Shown: positions 46,223-58,200, numbered from the stretch's first letter. The stretch: DNA of 64,000 nt from Diphasiastrum complanatum (GCA_029204225.1 CM055102.1:41565229-41629228); one strand, 5' to 3'. A program made the numbers and translations. The notes: generated by a model from the sequence alone, not told the origin.

Positions 46223-47708
46223 CCTTATCATTCTTGATCATATAGATCATAGACTTAAAGTTAGGATACCCCAACCTTCTATGCCATAACTCCTCCTTAG
46301 ACATAAGAGCAATTTCAAAAAGTTGCATTCTCATAAGAATTCAACTTCAAAATTCCACCATATCTAGATCCATTAGCTAGGATCTCATCATTTTTCTTGA
46401 TAAAACAAGTATTGGAATTGAATTTTACATCACAACCACTATCAAGCAACTTTCCAACACTAATCAAGTTCTTTGTAAGCTTAGGAACAAAAAGAACATT
46501 GGAAAGTGATAGAACTTTAGAAGAAGCAAGTTTCAATGGATTGTTGTCAATTCCTTCCGTAGAGCATTCATGATCATTTGCAGTATAAATAGATCTTTTA
46601 AGTCCTTTATAAGGTACAATAGAGTCAAAAGACTCCTTTGAACAACACATATGTGAAGAGGCTCCACTATCGATGTGCCAAGCTCCATCTTTCTTGAAAG
46701 GTGATGAAGAAAAACTTGACACCATGAGTGATCCTTCTCCATCACTTGCAACAAAATCTTCTTCAATCTCTTTGGAGAGATTTGCTTGCTTGAGTTGGTT
46801 TTTCTTTTTGAAGCAATTGGAGGCATAGTGCCCCTTCTTGCCACAAAAGAAACACTTGACTTTCTTCTTCTTGGTCTTTGAAGTAGAAGAATGAGTTGAG
46901 TCATCCTCTTCACCATCTTTGTCTCTGTCCTTGGCTGTGTCTTTGTTGAAAACTTGAGAAAACTGGTTCTGCTCCTTCCTTTATGCTTTTCCTTGACAAA
47001 GAGAGCTTTGTCACTTTCAATATACTCGAGTTTGTTCATCCTAGAAAGTTTGTAACTTTGCCTAGCTTCTTCAGAGATAAGAATTCCTTGAAGAGTTTCC
47101 AAAGTGGGCAAGTCCTCCTTTATGGCAAAGGATTGAACAAGATTATCATAGTCTTCTTTTAAGCCATTTAGAATGACTTGTACTAGCTCATCTTGATTGA
47201 TTGTGACACCAACACAAGCAAGCTCCCTATGAAGATCTTTTACTCTCATAACATAATTTAATGCACTCTCCTCACTTCTTTGAAAACTTTGAAAAATCTG
47301 ATTTCTAAGAGTGAGTATTCTAGAAGTGTTCTTAGCTTCGTAGATGGACTTAAGTGCGTCCCAAGTTTTTTTAGCAGTGATGCACGATCCTATTTCTCTC
47401 ATAATCTCATTAGAGACATTCATTTCAATGAAGTGTAGAGCCATTCTAGCTCTCTTCCTATACTTTGGTATTTCAAGTTGTGCTTGAGGCTCCTCCTCAA
47501 TACCAAGTACTATGTCCATATTATCCTGGAGTATAAGAATAGACTCCATCCTTACCTTCCATATTGAATAATTAGAGGTACTTAGTCTTTCACTTGCTTC
47601 TAGGAAATATCCTCCCACATATGCCATATTGTGAAGATTTCTTGTTCTTGTTTGAGCTTTCCAATCAGACTTGATGTTGCTACTCTCTTTCACTATAGGT
47701 ATTTTCAA
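46223..47708 (-). pseudogene. copia element F gag, protease and GAG_pre-integrase
   Basis: Gag frame with ASERLSTSNYSIWKVRMESI, IYEAKNTSRILTLRNQIFQS, LVQVILNGLKEDYDNLVQSF and DLPTLETLQGILISEEARQS (about 46990-47640). A frameshift near 46985 moves the zinc knuckle (CFFCGKKGHYASNC, about 46810-46850) and protease (GAWHIDSGASSHMCCSKESF) to another frame, then SKEELWHRRLGYPNFKSM to about 46222, where element E begins on the other strand. The ATG MAYVGGYFLEAS near 47624, rather than the upstream ATG at 47708, matches related gag starts. Confidence 0.87.
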
Positions 47709-48368
47709 GGGTGTGCTACCTTCCTATGTGAAAAACTTGCAACTGAATTTGAGATAGATCTCAAATATTCCACAAAACAAGATAATCTGAATCAGTCTCT
47801 CAAAATAGATTGAGTAACATAGACAAGTTTGAATTCTACTTTTGGCACATCTTAGATGCTACAAAAGAAAACACTAATGATTCATAGAAGGCTCAAAGGT
47901 GTTCAATAACATCAAAATTTGTCTTGATCTTCAGTTTCTTGTTTTGGATATTCAAAACAATGGATTAAGAATCAAGCAAGGTTGAATCAAATCAAAAAGT
48001 GGTCACTCGGATTTTGGACATCTCTCTACCCTCTTTAAGAGCTTATAACTCTTGATAGACACATCAGATTGATTTGGGATCAATTGCAATGGAAAGTACT
48101 CTTCATAACTTTCCATCACGCTATAACATCAATATCTTTGGACCAAATAGCAAGAAATTAAAGAGGTCTGAAAATCTTTGATTTTCACACGTGCGAAATT
48201 CCAGAATTCCGTACAATGTCAATTTTGATCTGAAAATTTAGTTTCTATCCTCTTTGATCCAAACACTTTTCAAGAAAAGGTAAAGAAAAGTGATAAACTG
48301 CTTTTTTGCTTGAATTGGGTTCACAAATTCTTGAGCAATCAGAGATAATGGCATGCAAAGCTTAATTT
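47709..48368 (-). other. Untranslated leader of copia F
   Basis: Region between gag and PBS; no coding frame. Contains TTCACACGTGCGAA at 48184-48197, a CACGTG site outside the LTR proper. Confidence 0.55.
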
Positions 48369-48381
48369 GGCTCTGATACCA
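48369..48381 (-). promoter_or_regulatory. Primer-binding site of copia F
   Basis: On the minus strand TGGTATCAGAGCC, immediately following the LTR end ...TTTTGTCA. Confidence 0.88.
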
Positions 48382-49177
48382 TGACAAAATTTCCAGCAAG
48401 TTCACACGTGTGGGGAATGATCCTGAAGTGTGAATGATCTTATTAAGCTTTATGATTAGCACACAAACTGATTCTAGATTGAATATCAAGATCTAGTACA
48501 GAATTTAATGGCTGGATCACAATCTAGCATGCTAAGAATCAAAGAATGATAGCCTTGATAAACAAGAGAAAAAAAGTACAAGAATTTAATGCATGAGCTT
48601 AAGCCTCAACTCGAGTTAGAGAGAGAAAGAGAGAGCAATATTCAAGCAAATGATAGTGTAGATCCAAAATGGCATGGAATAGCTTCAAAGCTTGGTTTTT
48701 CATCAAAGATTATGAGAATGTCTACACATATTTATGGAGTTTGAGGTACCTCGAGGTAGAACCACATCCATCCAACTTCCATCCACATCTAAAAGTGAAA
48801 ACTAGAGTATTAGTGACATTTGTCACTTCTCATGCATGCATTTCTACCTACTTTTACCAAGTGTCATTTTTTCAGCTAGAATTGTACAAATCATCATGCA
48901 TGTGTCCATTTCACTTTGTGCATGCCTTGCATGTCACTATGGATCACTTACAACATTTGCATGTGATATGCCACAAGTTTCTACGAGCATATTAATGACA
49001 TTTCTAAGTCTATAATCTATATGCAAGTTGTATACTACCAACTAGACTTGAAAAACCCATATAGCTCGAGTTTCTTCTAGGCCAAATTTGGCATTTTCAT
49101 TATGAAACAACAAAATTACATAGAAAAACCTTTGTGACAAGCCTAAAGTCAAGATAGATGATTTTTCATTTTCAACA
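48382..49177 (-). mobile_element. copia element F 5' LTR
   Basis: On the minus strand it starts TGTTGAAAATG at 49177 and ends ...TTTTGTCA at 48382 next to the PBS, giving a 796-bp LTR. Closely similar to 33065-34272 but lacking the SINE and about 345 bp. Contains TTCACACGTGTGGG at 48401-48414 and a GA-rich stretch at 48620-48636. Flanked upstream by CTCAT, which also abuts the other LTR at 33060-33064. Confidence 0.85.
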
Positions 49178-49229
49178 CTCATTGGGTCATGGGCTTATAT
49201 GCACAGGATGCCATGCCCTCCCAACATTT

Positions 49230-49925
49230 TTTTATTAGTCGATATTATTTATTTACAATATGTTGGGAATACCCACAATAGGACCCACAGCCTGAAGTAG
49301 GGTCGGTCCCTCGGCACTCTATCGGTTCAGTACAAGGTTTTCTTGGCCCCCGCCTCTGGTGGATCAGGTAGCCAGTGACATCTTCCATAAAGCTTATTTG
49401 GTCTATATTCTTCAAGGCCTTGGGCGTGAGAAGGGACTTGTGGACTTCTGCTAGCCAATGCACGCTTGGAATCTACATGTCCAAGGATCGCCTAGGAGTG
49501 CGGCTTGGTAGTGCACTCGAGCTACGGAAGTTGATCTTCAACTTTTTCTGAGGCTAATGCCTTATTAGGGTCAAAGAGTATTGGTGGGAGAAAATTGTCC
49601 CACTTCATTTCAATTCCCATTAGATACTCTAAGTCTCGGACATAAGTGGCTGCCGCATGGACTGTTGGGTCAGGGCAGTTGAAATATTTATTAGAGAATT
49701 GGGTGAGAGCCCTTTGGGCATCTATATCCGTATTCCAACCATAATCGGTAGATATTCTCGGCCAATTGTAGTTTTGGATGGTAATCTTGTCCAGAGGACT
49801 GCAGCATTCTACCCATTTAGATTGTCGTGTGCATGGCAGGAAATGTGTGTTCACCCTTAGTTGTTGTGGACTGGTCACATAGGCCCTGATGGCCACGGGG
49901 TCTTGTTCAAATAGATGCTGGGGCC
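49230..49925 (-). pseudogene. Unidentified coding-looking segment between copia pieces
   Basis: Minus strand: a 124-codon frame (49522-49896, extendable upstream to about 49925 as WPQHLFEQDPVAIRAYVTSP) reads LRVNTHFLPCTRQSKWVECC, KITIQNYNWPRISTDYGWNT, DPTVHAAATYVRDLEYLMGI and KWDNFLPPILFDPNKALASE, ending in a stop. A second frame follows after a frameshift (49245-49463: SVHWLAEVHKSLLTPKALKN, GYLIHQRRGPRKPC). Composition looks protein-like and differs from copia or gypsy motifs. It sits exactly between the cut end of copia G protease and the LTR of copia F. I do not recognise the family; a host gene fragment, another TE class or an old viral insertion are all possible. Confidence 0.4.
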
Positions 49926-51197
49926 ACTAGATCCTCTAGCAATAACTTCATTTTCTCTTGAGATTATACACTTGTCAGCTTGAAACTTGACATCCAATCC
50001 ACTATCAAACAACTGTCCTACACTAATGAGATTCTTGGTCAATCTAGGTACATAAAGTACATCATGTAAGCAAAAAGATATTGATGATGATGCATGCAAT
50101 GGAATACTACCTATTCCTTCAGTTATTATACTCTACATCATTAGCAGTATAGATTGATCTTTTTGCACCTAGATATGGCATGAGACTAGTGAAAGAGTTC
50201 CTAGAACTAGACATGTGGGAACTAGCTCCACTATCTATCCACCAGACTTCTTCATTCCTAAAAGGAAAAGATGAAAAAGTAGACATCATTAATGAATCCT
50301 CTCTTTCACTCTCAACACCCTCACACTCATCCTCATTAGTAAGGTTAGCTTGCTTAGATTGGTTCTTCTTTTTTAAACAGTTTGATGCATAGTGTCCTTT
50401 CTTGCCACAGAAAAAACACTTGATCTTTGACAGGTTCTTCTTGCCACTAGATGTTGCAACTTGTGAGGACTGATCCTCACTACCTTCTTTGGCTTTGTCC
50501 TTCTTGAAGTGTTGTTGTCCTTTGCCCTTGCCTCTTGACTTGTCTCTGATGAAGAGTGCTTTGTCATCTCCACCATCTTTCAATGAAAGTCTTTTGATCC
50601 TCAGTATCTTGTTCTCTTGTCTGCTTTCTTCAGCAATGAGAACACCTTGTAGTGTCTCCAAGGATGGAAGATCCTCCCTGACAGCATAAGTCTGCACAAT
50701 ATTGTCATACTCATCTCTAAGTCCATTTAGGACTACTTGAACAAGTTCAGTATTCTTAAGAGCATCACCAATACCAGCCAACTCTTGATGAAGATCCTTA
50801 ACTCTCATGACATATGATGAAGCACTCTCATCTACTCTCTGATAACTTAGAAATATTTGGTTTCTAAGTGTAAGCAATCTAGAAGTATTCTTGATTTCAT
50901 AGATTGTTTTTAGAAGTATCTCAAGCTTCCTTGGCAGTGGTGCATGTACTGATTGGTTACATTCATTCTTAACACTTCATTGGTTACATTCATTTTTATG
51001 AAATGAAGGGCAATTTTGGTTCTTTTGTGAAATGTTGCAGCTTCATTAGGTGCAGCAGGTTCTTCTTCAACTCCACTCACAATATCCATTACATCCGGTA
51101 GAATCAATAATGATTCCATTCTGATCTTCCACATTGCATAATTGGAAGATGTTAATCTCTCACTGTGCTCCAAGAAATGTGAACCAGATGAAGACAT
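49926..51197 (-). pseudogene. copia element G gag and protease, truncated
   Basis: Gag ATG at 51197 (SERLTSSNYAMWKIRMESLL, EVLRMNVTN). A short tandem repeat of the MNVTN(E/Q) codons and a frameshift lie near 50900-50960. The frame resumes as MLTLRNQIFLSYQRVDESAS, AELVQ-type motifs, the zinc knuckle CFFCGKKGHYASNC, and protease VWWIDSGASSHMSSSRNSF, a break at about 50118, then SFCLHDVLYVPRLTKNLISV and FQADKCIISRENEVIARGS. Homology stops at about 49925, before GAG_pre-integrase. The gag is very close to that of element F. Confidence 0.86.
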
Positions 51198-51239
51198 CTT
51201 CTATATGAGAAATTCTAGTAATGATTAAAAAAATGGAGT

Positions 51240-52047
51240 TGAAAGGATGTTGCTTACTATCTCAATCTAGGATCTAACACAAATGTTGATCCAACCTATA
51301 TAATCTAGCAACATATGTAAGAACAAATTCTCAACACAAAAAATCAATCTATCTTGAATTTGGATCTTGCTTTAGTCACTAAAACGAAGCACATGCAAGT
51401 AAGAAGTCTATCTCTCCCACGAGTTTCAAAGAACTGAAAAACTCTCTAGGAACTTACTTTCAACTCAAACACAGTAATTTGTGTGAAATGAAAAGTCTAA
51501 GACCTCTGAACACTCACTTATATCCAATTCTACTTCATTGACAGTGAAAGTTGATGAAAATGGTGAAATGAACTAATGTGTGCTCACTTTGGCATATCCC
51601 ATGAGTTGAGTACCTTCTAAAACTCTCTGATTGCCTAAAACTCTTCTAAAAACAAATGAAATTGATTTAGCAGCACGAGCAACAAATTCTACTTTGCAAT
51701 ACGTATCCAACAAGCTATAGAACATCAAATTTGGATCAATTCACAATATGGCAAAACATGCCAAGCTTTCCCTACATGAGAGAGACTCGAATTCCTATAG
51801 TAGTGGAGTTGCATGGAAAGTCCACTTAACTGAACTAATTCACCTACCAGAGATCCACATGTGTAATTGCATGCATGGATGTTGCATGTACTGCATGTCA
51901 ACTCATAAAATTGCCTAGACATGTGTAGATCACAGAAACCACTTTTCATGTTGCATGCACTGATTGCATGTGGCTTGCATGCATACAGTATGACATTGCA
52001 TGCTATCTAAACTTCTGCATGTCATCGAAATTGAATCTACCTACTAC
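51240..52047 (-). mobile_element. LTR-family sequence (minus) upstream of copia G, CATGCA-rich
   Basis: About 51725-52047, read on the minus strand, is homologous to 25132-25440: same order of TAGGTAG(A/G)TTCAAT, CATGCA cluster, ACATGTGTAGATC, GTTGACATGCAGTACATGCA and GGAATTCGAG. It lacks the first ~130 bp of the LTR, which abuts copia H RT at about 52047. 51240-51725 would be the rest of the LTR and leader, but no PBS was found before the gag ATG. Confidence 0.65.
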
Positions 52048-52888
52048 TGGGCTGAATGTCTCGGAGTAGTCGATGTTGAGAATTTGAGAAAATCCCCTTG
52101 CCATTAGTCGAGCTTTCCTTCTATCGATGCTTCCATCTGCTTTGTATTTGATCTTAAAGATCCATTTGCAGTCAATTACCTTTCTTCTTGCTGGCAGATC
52201 AGTGACAGTCCAAGTGTTATTCCTCAGTAGTGAGTTGTACTCTTTGTCCATTGCTTCTTTCTAGAGACCTGAGTCAGCCTCCTGTGACAAAGCTTCCTCA
52301 AATGTGGTTGGCTCCTAAATGGAATAGTGAGCAAACTCATCAGTGTATCAGACAAGCTGACTTCGAATACTTGTTGATCTTCTGGTCGAAGTTTCAGACT
52401 GTGAAATCTTGTTTTATGTTAGCTGTGTCGGCCATGTTGAGTGCCCCTAAGTTGCAGTCTCTTCATCTTCCTTTGGATCTGACTATATAGGATGACTGCA
52501 GGAAGGAATGAAAATTGCCTTTTGAGAAGAATCAGTGGTGGGGACAGAAAATGTGGACTACATTTGGTTCTTGCCTTTCAAATCAATAACCTGATCTTCT
52601 ATAAAAGTCACATCCCTGCTAGTGAAAATTTACATGTATCTATGTTATACAATCTATACATTCTATTGGAATTGCAATAGCCAACAAAAATAGATTTAAA
52701 CGAATGCTCATCAAGTTTCTTTCTCTTGTAAAGTCTGCTAGCTGAATGGGCCAAAGCGGATGAGGAGCCAGTAGCGCCTGAGCCCATATATTGTACGGGC
52801 TATGAAGAAACATGAGCATAGGCTGTGCATCCAAATACCTGTTGATTTCTCATGTGTGGATTTTCCACAACATGTACTTGTGATCTCC
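52047..52888 (-). pseudogene. copia element H: end of integrase to start of RT
   Basis: Minus-strand remains: NQQVFGCTAYAHV, RLYKRKKLDEHSFKSIFVGY, NRMYRLYN (linker motifs after integrase), a stop-rich linker, EEALSQEADS, MDKEYNSLLRNNTWTVTDLP, VIDCKWIFKIKYKADGSIDR, KARLMARGFSQ and IDYSETFSPVV, then a sudden switch to LTR sequence at 52047. Both ends are junctions with other elements. Confidence 0.8.
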
Positions 52889-53575
52889 TGAGGTGTGTAG
52901 ATGCACCAAGATCAAGACTAGATTGAGATTCAAGATCTATCTTTGATCCTATGGCAAAAACACACTACTACATGCATTCAATCACTTCCAACTCTCACTC
53001 ACACGTGTGGGAAGTATTCAAAAATTATTCTAAGTAAAAACAAGCTGCTCTCCTTGGGTAGAGAGAGAAAAACCATCATGAGCTCTCAGGTAGAGGGAGA
53101 AAGCTAGAAATTCAATGACACTCAAAATCCACACAGTCACCAAATCAATTAGCTTCAAAATGAGGAGTACAATGATACTAGTAGATCCACGAGCTACCAC
53201 TATGCTTAACTATGATTGGACCACACTTTGTCACCTCTTAATCCTATTGGACCATTGATCCATGCACCTCTTAATTCTATTGAACTATATTCAAACACAC
53301 CTCAAATTCCTATTGGACCTCACATGGTTCCACCTCTAAATCCTATTGGACATCTTAGAATTCATCAAACAAAGGCATTACACTTGTCTACACTCTAATT
53401 TGCACGAGTTTAGCCTCTTACTCTATTTTGGCTCAATAGTGGCATTACAAGTGGAAATGCATAATTTGCCATCTATGCCAAATTTGTTCCTATCAACATC
53501 CTACACCTAGATGCTTGATGTAAAAAACATAAGACCCCTATATCTAACATAGATAATCTTTTTTGATTCTTCACA
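52889..53575 (-). mobile_element. copia element I 3' LTR
   Basis: On the minus strand it starts TGTGAAGAATC at 53575, just after the end of pol, and ends ...CA at about 52889 (687 bp). It carries CTCACACGTGTGGG at 52998-53011, GA-rich leader-like stretches (53064-53104) and four to five tandem ~33-bp CCAAT units (53213-53352). The low-coordinate end is inferred from the switch to element H sequence. Confidence 0.7.
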
Positions 53576-53590
53576 CTCATAAAAAATTAT

Positions 53591-53960
53591 CTATGAAGAT
53601 TTAAGCATTGATCTTAATATAACTCCAAGATTAGATCTATGCTTGATGAAAGCACTTTTGCTCAAAGGGTTGGTGAGTAGATCGGCAATACAAGAGGACG
53701 AGTTGACATGCTCCAAATAGATTTCTCCTCCAATAAGTTTTTCTCTCACAAAATGGTGTGCCACTTCTATGTGCTTGCTTCTTGCATGAAATATGGGATT
53801 ATTGGCAAGAGCTTGGGCCGAGATGTTATCACACTTGATCATTGGTAGATCATCTTTCTTCATGCACTTTAGCTCCATTAATAAACTCTTGATCCGAAGC
53901 ACCTCTTTGGTAGGTGTAGTGAGTGCTTTGTACTCGGCCTCACATGAAGAGAGAGATATA
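53591..53960 (-). pseudogene. copia element I, RNase H C-terminal part (downstream half)
   Basis: Minus-strand frame ISLSSCEAEYKALTT...KEV, LRIKSLLMELKCMKKDDLPM, IKCDNISAQALANNPIFHAR, SKHIEVAHHFVREKLIGGEI, LEHVNSSSCIADLLTNPLSK, FIKHRSNLGVILRSML. It is the continuation of 59832-61827; the complete element at 53966-59826 is inserted in the codons between SKKQDT and ISLSS. Confidence 0.9.
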
Positions 53961-53965
53961 GTATC

Positions 53966-54618
53966 TGTGAAAAATTGTCAACTAGTAGTATTTTCCTAAC
54001 TTGAGATTTTGTAGGCCTATGGCCAAATAAAAGTTAGAGATAGGTTCATACATGTATGTAGAGGCCCAAAGTATGTGTACACTACTTTTGAGGTCACATT
54101 AATTAGAGGAGGTCGAGTGTGGAGCTCTTCTATTGGCTCATAATTTGGTGCATTCCTATTTGACCAAATTTCTAGGTATATGGGTGAATCCTATTGGACC
54201 CCAATTTTAGCCTATCATAAGACAAGTGGCCAAGAGGCACTATGGCTGCTATAAATAGCCATCTCCACGAGTATGTACACATCTCATTTTCATTCTATTG
54301 AATGAATGTTATGCTCTTTGAAGGTCCATCTTCTTCTCTCTCACTTTTTTGTTCATATCTTGCATTCTAGCCACTAGAATTGTGATTTCTTTGTTGCTAT
54401 GGCTTCACACGTGTGAAATGCAGGTTGTAGGCTCTGAAGTACGGACAGGGACAGCAAGTTTCTGTTTGTGGAAGCTTATGATCAGATTTTGATGTTTAGT
54501 TGATGTTTAGTATGCTTAACATCACAATTTCTATCATTTTTTCAATCTAGATGTGCATAACTTCCATGGCCAAGATCTTTATGAAACTTTAGCATCTTTT
54601 GGATCTGAGTTTTTCACA
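53966..54618 (+). repeat. 5' LTR of the complete copia element
   Basis: 653 bp, TG...CA with short inverted termini (TGTGAAAAA/TTTTTCACA). Contains CTATTGG/CCTATTGGACC words, a TATA box CTATAAATAG at 54249-54258, GTATGTACACATC downstream as a possible start region, and the perfect palindrome TTCACACGTGTGAA at 54404-54417. Confidence 0.96.
54249..54417 (+). promoter_or_regulatory. LTR promoter: TATA box and downstream G-box palindrome
   Basis: CTATAAATAG at 54249-54258 is a good plant TATA box, placing transcription start near 54285. TTCACACGTGTGAA (54404-54417), with a CACGTG core, is about 150 bp downstream of the TATA, so it lies in the transcribed R/U5 part. The 3' LTR has the same pair at 59457 and 59612. 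Confidence 0.7.
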
Positions 54619-54630
54619 TGGTATCAGAGC
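54619..54630 (+). promoter_or_regulatory. Primer-binding site of the complete copia element
   Basis: TGGTATCAGAGC directly follows the 5' LTR; matches the initiator tRNA-Met 3' end. Confidence 0.93.
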
Positions 54631-55227
54631 ATTAGGCGGCCAAATGTGCAGGTTTTGCCAGATTTAGAAGAGATTTGTGGGCGAGTTTGCTTTTGTAGCA
54701 TTCCAATCAAGTTTCTAGCTAAAAATCTTGTTGATTTATGTGTAGAAATTGGATCTTTGTGATCAAAACATCATTTGTATGCATTTCAATTGAAGTAGGG
54801 CGAATTCCCTCTGTACTTATCAGAATAAGGAGACAAAAATTGTTTTGGAAAGAGGGAGATGCAAGATCCAACAAGATCCTATTAGTTTTCCATTCTAGCA
54901 TATAGTTTTTTTATTCAATTTCTTGCTTCTTCATGTCAAAAACTTCAAAATTGATGTAACCCTCTGATTTTCAGTTTGCTGAATGATTCAAGAGTGTATT
55001 TCAATCTTAGGAGTGAGGGAAAAGCAAGTATATTGAGGTTTGGTCTTGGTTTGATCAAGAAATCATAAAACTAGTGGCTAAAATTAAGGAAAAAGTGAGG
55101 AAAAGAGAGAAAAAGTAAGGTTTTAGGTTCCAAATCTTTGTGATTTCTTCTTGTGTTTCATTTGTTGATTCAAGAGAGTGCTTAGTGCATTGGAACAGGT
55201 CAAAGATCAGAGATCAATCATTGCAAC
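54631..55227 (+). other. Untranslated leader of the complete copia element
   Basis: About 600 bp between PBS and gag-pol ATG, AT-rich, without a long frame. The packaging signal would be expected here, but none can be named. Confidence 0.75.
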
Positions 55228-58200
55228 ATGGCTACAAATGGAGGCTACATGTTGGAAAGCAATGATAGGCTTACCTCCCTCAACTATTCTACTTGGAAAG
55301 TAAGGATGGAGTCTTTGCTTGAGATGAATGAGTTGATGGATATTGTTGTAGGTGTGAAGGAGAGACCTTTGGCACCTCAAGAACAATTGAGGTATGACAA
55401 GAGGGCAAAGAAAGCCCTTCACATGATCAAGATGAATGTGACAAATGAGCTTATCAAAGAGGTTGGTAAGTGCACATCATCTAGTGAAGCTTGGGAAGCC
55501 TTGAAGAAGGTTTATGAATCCAAGTCTACTTCTAGAGTGTTGACTTTAAGAAGGCAAATCTTTTCTTGTATGCAAAAGAAGAGTGAGAATGGACATGCTT
55601 TTGTTTTGAGAGTTAAAGCATTGAATGATGAGTTAGCATGCATTAATGATGGCATAAATAATGAGGAGCTTGTTCAAGTGATTCTCAATGGCTTGTTGGA
55701 TGATCATGCTAATCTTGTTCAAAGTTATGCTATCCAAAAATGTTTACCAAGTGTTGGAGACTTGCAAGAGGTCTTGTTGGCTGAAGAATTCAGGTTGCAA
55801 GCAAGAGTGGGAGCATCTTCTACATCTCAAGGAGGAGAAGAGGAGGCAATGTTCTCTAAAGGCAAGTTCAAGGGCAAAGGTAAAAGCAATTGGTCTAAAG
55901 GGCAAGACCAAGGTGAGCACTCTACTTTTGGCAAAAAGAAGGATAGATCTAAGCTAAAATGTTTCTATTGTGGAGTCAAAGGGCATTTTGCTAGTGATTG
56001 TTTTAAGAAAAAGAGGGATCAAGGGGAAAAGCAAACCAATCTAACTATTGATGAGGGTGGGGATGAGCTTCTTTCAAATGATGCTTTTGTTATGTCATCT
56101 TGCTTGTTGGCTAATCATGGAGACATTGATCCTTGGTGGATTGATAGTGGAGCCACTTCTCATATGACATATCATAAAGAGTATTTTTCATCTTTAATGG
56201 CATTTGATGGTGATAGGAAGGTAATCTATACCGCAAATGATGGTGAGTGTGCAATCAAGGGGATTGGCACAATTCCTATTTCACTTTCTACAAATAGGAA
56301 TATAGAATTGAAAGATGTTTTGCTCATTCCATCCATTACCAAGAACTTACTTAGTGTAAGCCAAATGCTTGACAAAGGATTCAAAGTTGAGTTTGATGGT
56401 GATGCTTGCTTGATCAAAAAGGGGTGTAGTATCATTGCAAAAGGGAAAAGGCAAGGGAAATTGTTCAAGCTTGATGCATGTGTTGTTGCTAACCAAGTTG
56501 GATGCATGGCAAATGAACAAATGTCAATTCAAGAGGTATGGCATAAAAGGATGGGACATCTCAACTACAAGGCCTTGGAGGTAATAGCCAAAAAGGAGGT
56601 AGTAAGGGGACTTCCCAAGTCTCTTACTTGCTTGAATCATGTTTGTGAAGAATGTGCTTTGTCTAAATCACATAGATTGCCATATACTAGATCTATATCT
56701 AGATCTAAGATGCCTTTTTCTCTCTTGCATTCGGATATTCATGGTGTTACTACAATTAGCAATGGAGGTGCTAAGATGTATGTAACTTTCATTGATGATT
56801 TTAGTAGATTTTGTTGGGTTTATCTACTAAAGAGCAAGGATGAGGTGTTTGATGTGTTTGTCAAGTTCAAAGTTGCTATTGAGACTCAATTTACAACCAA
56901 AATCAAATGCTTGAGGAGCGACAATGGTGGTGAATACATTTCTAACAAATTCAAAGCCTTTTGCGATGAGCATGGGATCAAGAGGGAGTACACATGTCCA
57001 AGAACACCACAACAAAATGGAGTGGCCGAGAGGAAGAATAGAACCTTGTGTGAGAGTGCAAAGGCAATGAGATTGAATGCTAATCTTCCTAAACCTTTTT
57101 GGAGTGATGCTTTGTTGTGTGCAAATTTCCTATGCAATAGATGGCCAAGTGTTGTATTGGAAGGAAAAACCCCTTTTGAAGCTTTGTTTGGTACGAAGCC
57201 TAATGTCAAGTTTCTAAGAACTTTTGGATGCATTTGCTACTTCAACATTACTCTTGATGATAGAACTAAGGAGGATCCATCTTCAAGAAAGGGCATTTTT
57301 GTTGGTTATAGTGAAGTAAGCAAAGCATATAGGATTTATGTTCCTTCAATCAAGAAAGTGTTCACAAGTAGGGATGTCATTTTTGATGAAGGTAACATTC
57401 CAAAAGTTGTTTCAAGTGATGATGGTGTTGTTGCAACTAATGTGCTTGATGACAATGGAGTTGATGACACATTGGATGTGGATGTTGAAGAAGCCTCTTC
57501 AAGTCAAATTCCAAGGAGAACTCCAAGGCATAAAGTGAAACCCTCAAGGCTCACTTATGATGGCAAAGGTAAGCAAGTGGTGGATGGATCCAACTATGCT
57601 TTCCTAACTTCTTTTGATGTACCTTCATGTGTAGATGAAGCAAGGCAAGAAGAGGAATGGATCCAAGCAATGGATCTTGAGTTTGAAGCACTTATGAAGA
57701 ACAACACATGGAGATTGGTGGAGCTTCCAAAGGGCAAAAGTGCAATTGGATGCAAATGGATCTTCAAGGTAAAGACAAATCAAGATGGATCTATCAACAA
57801 GTTGAAGGCAAGGTTGGTGGCTAAAGGTTATGCTCAAGAGCATGGCATTGACTATGAGGAAACCTTTGCACCCGTGGCAAAGATGGTGAGCATAAGAGTA
57901 ATCATTTCCCTTGCAACTCTTTATGGATGGGATCTTTGGCAATTAGACATTTCTAATGCTTTCTTGAATGGTGATCTTGAAGAGGAAGTCTACATGGAGC
58001 AACCCGAGAGCTATGTTTCTCATAGCAAGCCTAATCATGTGTGTTTTCTACAAAAAAGTTTGTATGGTCTTAAGCAAGCACCAAGGAGTTGGTATGCTAG
58101 GCTTAACTCTTTTCTACTTTCTCAAAACTTCACTATGAGTGAGTATGATCATTCACTTTACTTTAGAATTAGTGCTAATGATGTTACAATCCTTCTAATT

